6,735 nt of DNA, taken from Candidatus Stahliibacteriota bacterium CG08_land_8_20_14_0_20_40_26. Lineage in GTDB: Bacteria; Hydrothermota; UBA3073. How positions within the stretch are numbered: position 1 is the stretch's first letter; each line of letters opens with the position of its first letter. The notes below the pieces were generated by a model. That model was not told the DNA's origin. It made no database searches and saw only the letters and a list, made by a program, of their open reading frames with translations. The stretch is taken from positions 1-6,735 of the forward strand of contig PEYP01000055.1 of NCBI GenBank assembly GCA_002774315.1. The letters are read 5' to 3'. The position numbers were made by a program, and so were the translations under genes. Below, piece by piece: positions 1-4,104 of the stretch.

Positions 1-50
1 AAATTAAGAAAGTAAATTCAGTTTGAGAATAAATAAAAACCTTCGTGCTT

Positions 51-75
51 TTCGTGGGAGAAGACAGCCCACGAA
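51..75. repeat. Hairpin formed by opposed nonamer units
   Basis: TTCGTGGG (51-58) and CCCACGAA (68-75) form a perfect 8-bp stem around a 9-base loop. It arises because the nonamer family switches strand here. No T-run follows on the plus strand, so it is not read as a terminator. Confidence 0.6.
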
Positions 76-173
76 GTACACGAAATACACTAAATATAGA
101 TAAAATCAGTTTAAGAATAAATAAAAGATTCCGTGATCTTCGTGTCCTTAGTGGGAGAAAAAACCATGTCTTT

Positions 174-193
174 CCTGCCTGACGGCAGGCAGG
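174..193. repeat. Perfect short inverted repeat CCTGCCTG-ACGG-CAGGCAGG
   Basis: The arms CCTGCCTG (174-181) and CAGGCAGG (186-193) are exact reverse complements with a 4-base ACGG loop. The G+C-rich stem stands out in an A/T-rich leader and lies 46 bases before the lpxC start. It could be a small dispersed palindromic repeat or a structure in the 5' leader RNA. The sequence alone does not separate these. Confidence 0.65.
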
Positions 194-238
194 CGTGGGA
201 GAAAATAACTCGGTATTTCGTGGGCAACAGAGCTTAAA

Positions 239-1492
239 ATGAAACAGCAAACACTGAAAACAAAGGCGCATATCAAGGGGATAGGCATCCATTCAGGAAG
301 TACGATCAAACTCTTCCTTCATCCTGCCCCTCCAGATACAGGGATATCCTTTCTCAAAAATGGCGTTAAAATCAACGCAAGCATAAGATACGCCGAATCG
401 AGACAGGGCAATACCAGCCTAAAAAAAAACGGCGAAAAGGTACAGACGGTTGAACACCTTCTTGCTGCCCTTTATGGAATGGGCATGGACAACTGTATAT
501 GTGAGATAGAAGGAGACGAGATGCCTGCACTTGATGGGAGTGCGATTGGTTTTGTCAATATCATAAAAGATGCTGGGATAATTCAACTTGACAGAGAAAG
601 GAAGACAAAAAATATAAGAACCCCCGTCGCCTGTAGGGACGGAGAGAGAGAGATCTTTGCACTGCCCTATAGAAATTTGCGTGTCTCATTTCACATAGAC
701 TATGAAAGCCCTTACCCTCCACCTCAATATAGGTCATTCACAATCACTCCAGAGGTCTTTGAGAAGGAGATTGCACCGGCAAGAACATTCTGTTTCTACT
801 CATGGATAGAAGAGATTAGAAAAAAGGGACTGGGCAAAGGAGGCAGTCTTGACAATGTATTGGTAATAGGAGATAATGGTTTAATAAACCAAACACCTTT
901 GAGGTTTCCTGATGAATTTGTCAGGCACAAAATTCTCGATCTTGTTGGGGATTTATCACTGCTGGAATGCTATATAAATGCAAATATATTTGCATATAAG
1001 TCGGGACATACTGCAAACATGAACTTTATAAGGCGCTTAAAAACTCAACTGGAGGTAGCTGTGTTTGATATAAGAGAGGTGGAGAGAATAATGCCACATA
1101 GGTATCCCTTCTTATTGGTAGATAGAATAATAGAACTCACGGAAGAGAGGGTAGTCGGAATTAAAAATGTAACGATAAATGAGCCATTCTTCCAGGGACA
1201 CTTTCCCGGACATCCCATAATGCCGGGAGTTCTCATAGTAGAATCTATGGCGCAGACTGGTGGATTTCTCCTGTTAAAGAAAGTAGATAACCCGGAAGAT
1301 AAGGTAGTCTATTTTTTGAAGATAGACAAAGTCAAATTCAGAAGGCCCGTGGTTCCGGGTGATACCCTGCGGAACGAACTCAAACTGATAAAATACAAAG
1401 AGGGACTCTGTGTCATGGAAGGAAAGGCATATGTTGACGATGTAGTTGTCTGTGAGGGTGAATTTACTGCGAAGGTAGTAGAAACAGGATAA
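239..1492 (+). CDS. lpxC/fabZ: Bifunctional UDP-3-O-acyl-GlcNAc deacetylase / 3-hydroxyacyl-ACP dehydratase (LpxC-FabZ fusion)
   Basis: This 417-residue protein fuses two cytoplasmic enzymes. Residues 1 to about 270 are LpxC, the zinc deacetylase for the committed step of lipid A synthesis. VEHLLAAL carries E72 and zinc ligand H73, and RHKILDLVGD carries ligands H230 and D234 plus D238. ARTFCF (181-186) and the SGHTAN histidine H257 are also present; the family usually has ARTFGF, so C185 is a small oddity. Residues about 275-417 are FabZ, which dehydrates 3-hydroxyacyl-ACP: PHRYPFLLVDR (286-296), then GHFPGHPIMPG with catalytic H321 and E335. Both active sites look intact. The LpxC part is short, closer to the Aquifex form than the 305-residue E. 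coli one, and there is almost no linker. The start aligns with the usual LpxC N-terminus, but no good Shine-Dalgarno precedes it. No other lpx gene follows; the next gene is convergent. Confidence 0.95.
   Translation: MKQQTLKTKAHIKGIGIHSGSTIKLFLHPAPPDTGISFLKNGVKINASIRYAESRQGNTSLKKNGEKVQTVEHLLAALYGMGMDNCICEIEGDEMPALDGSAIGFVNIIKDAGIIQLDRERKTKNIRTPVACRDGEREIFALPYRNLRVSFHIDYESPYPPPQYRSFTITPEVFEKEIAPARTFCFYSWIEEIRKKGLGKGGSLDNVLVIGDNGLINQTPLRFPDEFVRHKILDLVGDLSLLECYINANIFAYKSGHTANMNFIRRLKTQLEVAVFDIREVERIMPHRYPFLLVDRIIELTEERVVGIKNVTINEPFFQGHFPGHPIMPGVLIVESMAQTGGFLLLKKVDNPEDKVVYFLKIDKVKFRRPVVPGDTLRNELKLIKYKEGLCVMEGKAYVDDVVVCEGEFTAKVVETG
1051..1063 (+). promoter_or_regulatory. Internal Shine-Dalgarno and in-frame GTG at the LpxC/FabZ junction
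   Basis: GGAGGT (1051-1056) is followed by AGCT and then GTG (1061-1063). The GTG is codon 275 of the fusion, in frame, and sits exactly where a stand-alone FabZ would begin. Starting here would give a 143-residue FabZ of ordinary length. The motif may be a working internal start or a relic of two formerly separate genes. The site is visible; its use is inferred. Confidence 0.55.
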
Positions 1493-1504
1493 ATCGAAAA
1501 GGTC

Positions 1505-2794
1505 TTATCTACACAGAATTATCTCTATATCCCCTACATTTGTGTGTGTGGGGCCTGTATAAAGTATAGTGCCTACCTTTTTATGAAAGTGATAAGAGTT
1601 ATTATCCTGGAGATATTCCTGCGGGGATAACCCCTGAGCCCTCGCTCTCCCTGCAACATCCCCATCAACAATTGCACCACAGGCATCCGTTGGACCATCT
1701 ACACCATCTGTCGCGGCAGACAGGAGCTCTATTCCCTCGACACCATCCACATAGATTGCGAATGCAAGCGCAAGCTCCTGATTCCTTCCCCCCTTGCCAC
1801 TGCCCACTACCCTTATCGTGGTCTCGCCTCCGCTTATTATACAGGCGGGCACATCCACAGGATTGCCGGATTGCACGACTTCTTTTGCTACCATGGAAAG
1901 CAGTCTTGCAACATCCCTTGCTTCTCCCTCTAATTGCGATGAGAGTATGATTGAATTATACCTCAACCCCTCTGCCTTTTCTCTTACAGACTCAAGGGCA
2001 AGAAGATTATTTCCTATTACGAAATTCACAACATTCGGAAGAGATTTTGGTGTCTCGGCAATATCTCCTTTAATACCAGCCCTTATGTGTTCCAATACCC
2101 TGCGGGGAGGCATTAGATTGTATTTCTCTATGATATTCATACAGTCCCTGTATGTCGTATCATCGGATACGGTCGGACCCGATGCAATTATACTTATATC
2201 ATCTCCTACAACATCCGAGATAAGAAGAGATATCACAGTAGATGGATATGCCTCTGTTGCAAGTCTTCCTCCTTTGACACCAGAGATATGTTTTCTTATG
2301 GTATTTATCTCCTTTATATCTGCACCGCTCATGAGCAACAAAGATATGGTCTTCTCTTTATCCTCGAGGGTGATATCGCCAGCAGGCAGTGCAAAAAGGG
2401 ATGAACCACCTCCTGAGAAGAGACATATAATAAGATCTTCCTTACCCGTATTCCTCAGAATGGAGATTGCTTTCTCTGTCCCCTTGACACTCCTCTCATC
2501 AGGGATGGGGTGGGATGTTTCCATAACCTCTATCCTCTCAAGTTCTGTGTATTTTACAGGGACACAGCATACGCCGGCCTTTATCCTCTCCCCAAGGATT
2601 CTTTCGATCTCCTCTGCCATTCCCAGAGATGCCTTGCCAGCACCAATCACATATATATCTCTGTAATTGGAGAGGTTGAAATCTCTATCCATAACCTGCA
2701 GGGTATTTCCTTTTAAACCAACCCGCCTTCTAATGAGACCCGCCGGTAAGACAGCAGACAGCCCGGAATTGAATATTTCAAGTATATCGGACAT
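1505..2794 (-). CDS. Glycerate 2-kinase, MOFRL family
   Basis: This 429-residue cytoplasmic enzyme should phosphorylate D-glycerate with ATP to give 2-phosphoglycerate, feeding glycerate from sugar-acid, glyoxylate or serine breakdown into lower glycolysis. The N-terminal domain carries GAGKAS (51-56), SGGGSSL (127-133), a conserved HISGVKGGRLA (169-179) and SDVVGDDISIIASGPT (193-208). The C-terminal MOFRL domain carries SGGETT (321-326), GKGGRNQELAL (333-343), ATDGVDGPTDACGA (361-374) and TGPTHTNVGD (413-422). Length and motif order match the family; K54 and R337 are likely active-site residues. The ATG at 2794 is the only usable start, because an in-frame TAA lies upstream after a short stretch with no other start. 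No clear Shine-Dalgarno is visible, and a heptamer array begins five bases before the start. The gene converges on lpxC-fabZ with a 12-base gap and shows no functional link to its neighbours. Confidence 0.93.
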   Translation of the reverse strand: MSDILEIFNSGLSAVLPAGLIRRRVGLKGNTLQVMDRDFNLSNYRDIYVIGAGKASLGMAEEIERILGERIKAGVCCVPVKYTELERIEVMETSHPIPDERSVKGTEKAISILRNTGKEDLIICLFSGGGSSLFALPAGDITLEDKEKTISLLLMSGADIKEINTIRKHISGVKGGRLATEAYPSTVISLLISDVVGDDISIIASGPTVSDDTTYRDCMNIIEKYNLMPPRRVLEHIRAGIKGDIAETPKSLPNVVNFVIGNNLLALESVREKAEGLRYNSIILSSQLEGEARDVARLLSMVAKEVVQSGNPVDVPACIISGGETTIRVVGSGKGGRNQELALAFAIYVDGVEGIELLSAATDGVDGPTDACGAIVDGDVAGRARAQGLSPQEYLQDNNSYHFHKKVGTILYTGPTHTNVGDIEIILCR

Positions 2795-2798
2795 AGCG

Positions 2799-2826
2799 AG
2801 ATTGAAGATTACAGATTACAGATTGT
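2799..2826. repeat. Four-copy heptamer tandem array (AGATTAC)
   Basis: Units AGATTGA, AGATTAC, AGATTAC and AGATTGT run end to end over 28 bases. The array starts only five bases upstream of the kinase ATG, so it occupies the position where its ribosome-binding site would be expected. Confidence 0.75.
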
Positions 2827-2853
2827 AGTGGGCGAATAGCAATTCGCCCCTAC
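2825..2853. repeat. Bulged hairpin GTAG-T-GGGCGAAT / ATTCGCCC-CTAC
   Basis: GGGCGAAT (2830-2837) pairs perfectly with ATTCGCCC (2842-2849) across an AGCA loop. Outside it, GTAG (2825-2828) pairs with CTAC (2850-2853) if T2829 bulges, making a 12-bp stem. Related GTAGGGGCGAAT...CCCCTAC palindromes are, from memory, widespread in environmental bacterial genomes as small dispersed repeats. No T-run follows on either strand. Confidence 0.7.
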
Positions 2854-2862
2854 GGGATTGTT

Positions 2863-2900
2863 CACCACAAAGTCTGTTAGCTAACGGAAAGGACACAAAG
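2863..2900. repeat. Nonamer-type repeat interrupted by a nested palindrome
   Basis: CACCACAAAG (2863-2872) and GACACAAAG (2892-2900) look like adjacent nonamer units of the CACAAAG type, separated by 19 bases. The insert holds TCTGTTAGCTAACGGA (2873-2888), self-complementary apart from one G-T wobble and centred on GTTAGCTAAC. AAAG occurs on both sides (2869-2872 and 2888-2891), as a short target duplication would leave. Removing 2873-2891 restores a continuous repeat. Confidence 0.5.
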
Positions 2901-2923
2901 AATACCAATTACTTAATAACCAT

Positions 2924-2972
2924 TGACAAATGCTAATTGTTAATTTTGCATTGCTAATTGATAATTGAATAT
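2924..2972. repeat. A/T-rich heptamer array (TGCTAAT family)
   Basis: Seven in-phase units read TGACAAA, TGCTAAT, TGTTAAT, TTTGCAT, TGCTAAT, TGATAAT and TGAATAT. The phrase TTTTGCATTG within it recurs exactly at 4011-4020 in the other spacer, where it is also part of a heptamer run, so this is a dispersed family and not a one-off. Confidence 0.65.
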
Positions 2973-2974
2973 TT

Positions 2975-3002
2975 TAATGACCTAATGACCTAATGACCTA
3001 AT
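2975..3002. repeat. Eight-base tandem repeat (TAATGACC, 3.5 copies) spanning the lspA stop
   Basis: Three exact TAATGACC units (2975-2998) plus a partial TAAT (2999-3002) run into the 3' end of lspA. The lspA stop codon (TAG, minus strand, 3000-2998) and part of the preceding Asn codon lie inside the array. Confidence 0.85.
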
Positions 3003-3438
3003 TACTATCTTTTTGCTTGCGTCTAAATTGTATAATTATGAGGATGATAACACCTATGGTTATACAGGAGTCTGCTACATTAAATGTGGGCCAGCGTAGG
3101 TTGCCTATACCTATGTCTATAAAGTCTATAACAGCCTGTATTCTTATCCTATCAATAAGATTGCCGATGGCTCCTCCTAAAATAAGAGACAGGAGTGCCG
3201 ACCTCTTCCTTACAGAGAAAATAAATAGCAGTATACAGGCAGCACTGACAATGTAGGGGAAATATGGCCCAACTGGAATACTGAAGACAGCACCTGGATT
3301 ATGGACATGGATAAATCTAACGGAATCACCAAAAATCCTCACGCTTCTCCCGAGAGGAACAAGGCGCGAGATCGCATACTTTGACGCCTGATCAACTAAA
3401 ACAACAAGAATACAGGGTAAAACGAATTTCGTTCTCAT
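2998..3438 (-). CDS. lspA: Lipoprotein signal peptidase (prolipoprotein signal peptidase II)
   Basis: This inner-membrane aspartyl protease cuts the signal peptide from diacylglyceryl-modified prolipoproteins, just before the lipidated cysteine. The 146-residue protein has about four hydrophobic segments (roughly 6-22, 58-75, 80-97 and 122-137). Family motifs occur in order: DQASK (16-20), HNPGAVF (46-52), GGAIGNLIDR (88-97), IDFID (104-108) and FNVADS (119-124). D105 and D123 are the expected catalytic pair. It is somewhat shorter than the 164-residue E. coli enzyme but lacks nothing essential. The ATG overlaps the stop of the upstream dksA-like gene as ATGA (3438-3435), implying coupled translation; AGAGAAGG lies immediately before the ATG. 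The lspA-ileS neighbourhood is classical (adjacent in E. coli). Its stop codon lies in an 8-base tandem repeat. Confidence 0.95.
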   Translation of the reverse strand: MRTKFVLPCILVVLVDQASKYAISRLVPLGRSVRIFGDSVRFIHVHNPGAVFSIPVGPYFPYIVSAACILLFIFSVRKRSALLSLILGGAIGNLIDRIRIQAVIDFIDIGIGNLRWPTFNVADSCITIGVIILIIIQFRRKQKDSN

Positions 3439-3800
3439 CCTTCTCTCTCTTCTTCACATTTGACACATAACTCTGCATAGGGTATGCACTTAAGCCTTTC
3501 TCTCTCTATCTCTTTACCGCAGTTTTCGCATATCCCATACTCATTATTGCTTATCTTTTTCAGCGCACGGTCTATCTTGCCCAGTATAGCAGCTTTATTC
3601 TCCACTATGAACACGCTTCCCTCTCTGGACTCTGCATCAGTTGCAATATCAGCTTCATGGGTAGGATATAGTGAAAGATCCGACGAGGACTCCTGCTGAC
3701 TGACCCTTATTTTCTCTTCTGTATCCTGCAATTCCATCTGTATATGTTCCCTTTCCTTAAAGAGAAGTTTCTCAAAGTATTCTAGATCCTTTGGCTCCAT
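3435..3800 (-). CDS. DksA/TraR-family zinc-finger transcriptional regulator
   Basis: This is a 121-residue protein. A charged, probably coiled-coil N-terminal half (about 5-80) is followed by a C4 zinc finger: C91-x2-C94, then C112-x2-C115. Proteins of this family enter the RNA polymerase secondary channel and alter initiation, often together with ppGpp. HEADIATDAESRE (48-60) resembles the coiled-coil tip: D51-I-A53 matches the D-x-A of E. coli DksA, and the wider HxADxAT pattern is closer to the shorter Bacillus YteA/YocK-like branch. An extra cysteine, C105, lies between the zinc pairs where alanine is common. The start is set by a strong AGGGGGG site four bases before the ATG. The gene overlaps lspA by four bases and lies downstream of ileS. 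The exact target and ppGpp response cannot be read from sequence. Confidence 0.88.
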   Translation of the reverse strand: MEPKDLEYFEKLLFKEREHIQMELQDTEEKIRVSQQESSSDLSLYPTHEADIATDAESREGSVFIVENKAAILGKIDRALKKISNNEYGICENCGKEIERERLKCIPYAELCVKCEEEREG

Positions 3801-3811
3801 AATTCCCCCCT
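3801..3811 (-). promoter_or_regulatory. Ribosome-binding site of the dksA-like gene
   Basis: On the minus strand AGGGGGG (3811-3805) is followed by AATT and then ATG. It differs from AGGAGG at one position and is the clearest gene-start ribosome site in the window, fixing the start codon at 3800. Translation of lspA probably depends on it through the ATGA overlap. Confidence 0.65.
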
Positions 3812-3815
3812 GGTT

Positions 3816-3934
3816 GACAATCGTTAATCGTTAATCGTAGATCGTAAGCAGTATATGGTTATCGGTAATCAGTTATCGGTGATCAGTTATCAGTTTTCGG
3901 TTTTTGTCAATTGTCATTGGCCATTCGTCATTGG
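3816..3934. repeat. Long in-phase heptamer array (GTTATCG family grading into TCATTGG)
   Basis: Read in steps of seven from 3816, seventeen units follow without a phase break. Twelve in a row (3823-3906) begin with GT: for example GTTAATC twice, then GTAGATC, later GTTATCG, GTAATCA, GTTATCG, GTGATCA, GTTATCA, GTTTTCG. The final units shift to TCAATTG, TCATTGG, CCATTCG, TCATTGG. Individual units drift but the period holds, which is typical of a degenerate tandem repeat grown by slippage or local duplication. It resembles, in principle, the heptameric STRR repeats described in heterocystous cyanobacteria; no homology is claimed. Confidence 0.75.
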
Positions 3935-3975
3935 TTTCTTTCTCCTTTATCATTTTGATTTGTTAATTGCTTTTT

Positions 3976-3994
3976 GCACGAATTGAATTCGTGC
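3976..3994. repeat. Perfect palindrome GCACGAATT-G-AATTCGTGC
   Basis: Two exact 9-base arms (3976-3984 and 3986-3994) flank a single central G. CTAC follows directly (3995-3998 reads CTAC), as in the 2825-2853 hairpin, suggesting a related palindrome family. The plus strand has no T-run after it, and the minus strand is followed by A residues, so it does not look like an intrinsic terminator. Confidence 0.65.
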
Positions 3995-4012
3995 CTACAA
4001 TCTTCTATCATT

Positions 4013-4047
4013 TTGCATTGTTAATTGCTAATTTTACATTGTTAATT
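4013..4047. repeat. A/T-rich heptamer array (GTTAATT family)
   Basis: Five in-phase units read TTGCATT, GTTAATT, GCTAATT, TTACATT, GTTAATT. It shares TTTTGCATTG and TAATTG phrases with the array at 2924-2972 more than 1 kb away. Confidence 0.65.
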
Positions 4048-4058
4048 GATTTCTCCCT

Positions 4059-4093
4059 TCTGTCTCTGGTCTTCTGTCTGTGGTCTGTGGTCT
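4059..4093. repeat. Heptamer array TCTGTCT / GTGGTCT next to the ileS stop
   Basis: Five in-phase units: TCTGTCT, CTGGTCT, TCTGTCT, GTGGTCT, GTGGTCT. It can also be read as a 14-base unit repeated two and a half times. It ends 11 bases from the ileS stop codon. Confidence 0.7.
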
Positions 4094-4104
4094 TTAAACA
4101 TTCA

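Larger units (their letters stand above)
41..224. repeat. Degenerate nonamer repeats (TTCGTG / CACGAA family)
   Basis: Nine-base units sit end to end: CTTCGTGCT and TTTCGTGGG at 41-58; their reverse-strand forms CCCACGAAG, TACACGAAA, TACACTAAA at 68-94; TTCCGTGAT, CTTCGTGTC, CTTAGTGGG at 129-155; and a lone TTTCGTGGG at 216-224. Segments 15-62 and 104-159 also align as a longer imperfect copy: each starts with AATTCAGTTT or AATCAGTTT, continues through AGAATAAATAAAA, and ends in GTGGGAGAA. The units are noncoding and vary too much for a CRISPR. Similar TTCGTG-type spacer repeats are, from memory, common in metagenomic bacterial genomes. Confidence 0.75.
1..238. other. Gene-free, repeat-rich leader upstream of lpxC-fabZ
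   Basis: No credible coding region, tRNA or recognisable promoter was found in this stretch. It is built from degenerate nine-base units around TTCGTG on one strand or CACGAA on the other. A larger imperfect duplication (about 15-62 and 104-159) and two hairpins (51-75 and 174-193) are also present. The phrase GTGGGAGAA occurs three times (54-62, 151-159, 195-203). An A/T-rich TAAAAT at 101-106 could serve as a -10 box, but no matching -35 lies at the right distance, so no promoter is called. The upstream gene lies outside the window, so it is unknown whether lpxC-fabZ is first in its transcript. Confidence 0.7.
2795..2997. other. Repeat-filled spacer between glycerate kinase and lspA
   Basis: This 203-base gap contains no gene. 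From left to right it holds a four-copy heptamer array, a bulged hairpin, a nonamer-type repeat interrupted by a palindrome, a second set of A/T-rich heptamers, and an eight-base tandem repeat that runs into the end of lspA. No T-tailed terminator for lspA and no convincing promoter for the kinase were found, although one of them must end or begin a transcript here unless all four minus-strand genes are co-transcribed. Confidence 0.7.
3801..4104. other. Repeat-filled spacer between ileS and the dksA-like gene
   Basis: This 304-base stretch contains no gene. Nearly all of it is short-period repeat: in-phase heptamers at 3816-3934, a perfect palindrome at 3976-3994, A/T-rich heptamers at 4013-4047, and TCTG/GGTCT heptamers at 4059-4093, ending 11 bases from the ileS stop. 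A TTGACA-like hexamer on the minus strand (3910-3905) has no good -10 partner, so no promoter is called. It is unclear whether ileS and dksA-lspA share one transcript. Confidence 0.75.

Noticed and set aside
1061..1492. fabZ as a separate gene split from lpxC by sequencing error
   Set aside because: The reading frame is continuous through the junction with no stop or frameshift, and such fusions are known; a possible internal start is reported instead as a finding.
1672..1950. A 92-codon plus-strand frame rich in His, Leu and Pro
   Set aside because: Antisense shadow of the kinase C-terminal domain with low-complexity composition and no family features.
1794..2666. A 290-codon open frame on the plus strand
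   Set aside because: It lies wholly antisense to the glycerate kinase gene, whose motifs are unmistakable; the plus-strand product has no recognisable domain and is Ser/Ile-rich as expected of a shadow frame.
2795..2997. tRNA or small RNA gene in the kinase-lspA spacer
   Set aside because: No cloverleaf, T-loop consensus or terminator is seen; the structure present is explained by short repeats and palindromes.
3814..3847. Plus-strand promoter starting with TTGACA at 3814-3819
   Set aside because: It points away from dksA-lspA into repeats and antisense ileS, and no TATAAT-like box lies at proper spacing; the hexamer overlaps the first repeat unit.
3816..3934. CRISPR array
   Set aside because: Units are 7 bases, contiguous and degenerate, with no spacers of 30 or so bases and no cas genes nearby.
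3971..3998. Intrinsic terminator for ileS at the palindrome
   Set aside because: On the minus strand the stem is followed by A residues rather than T, and the T-run lies on the wrong side; the stem is also A/T-rich at its centre.
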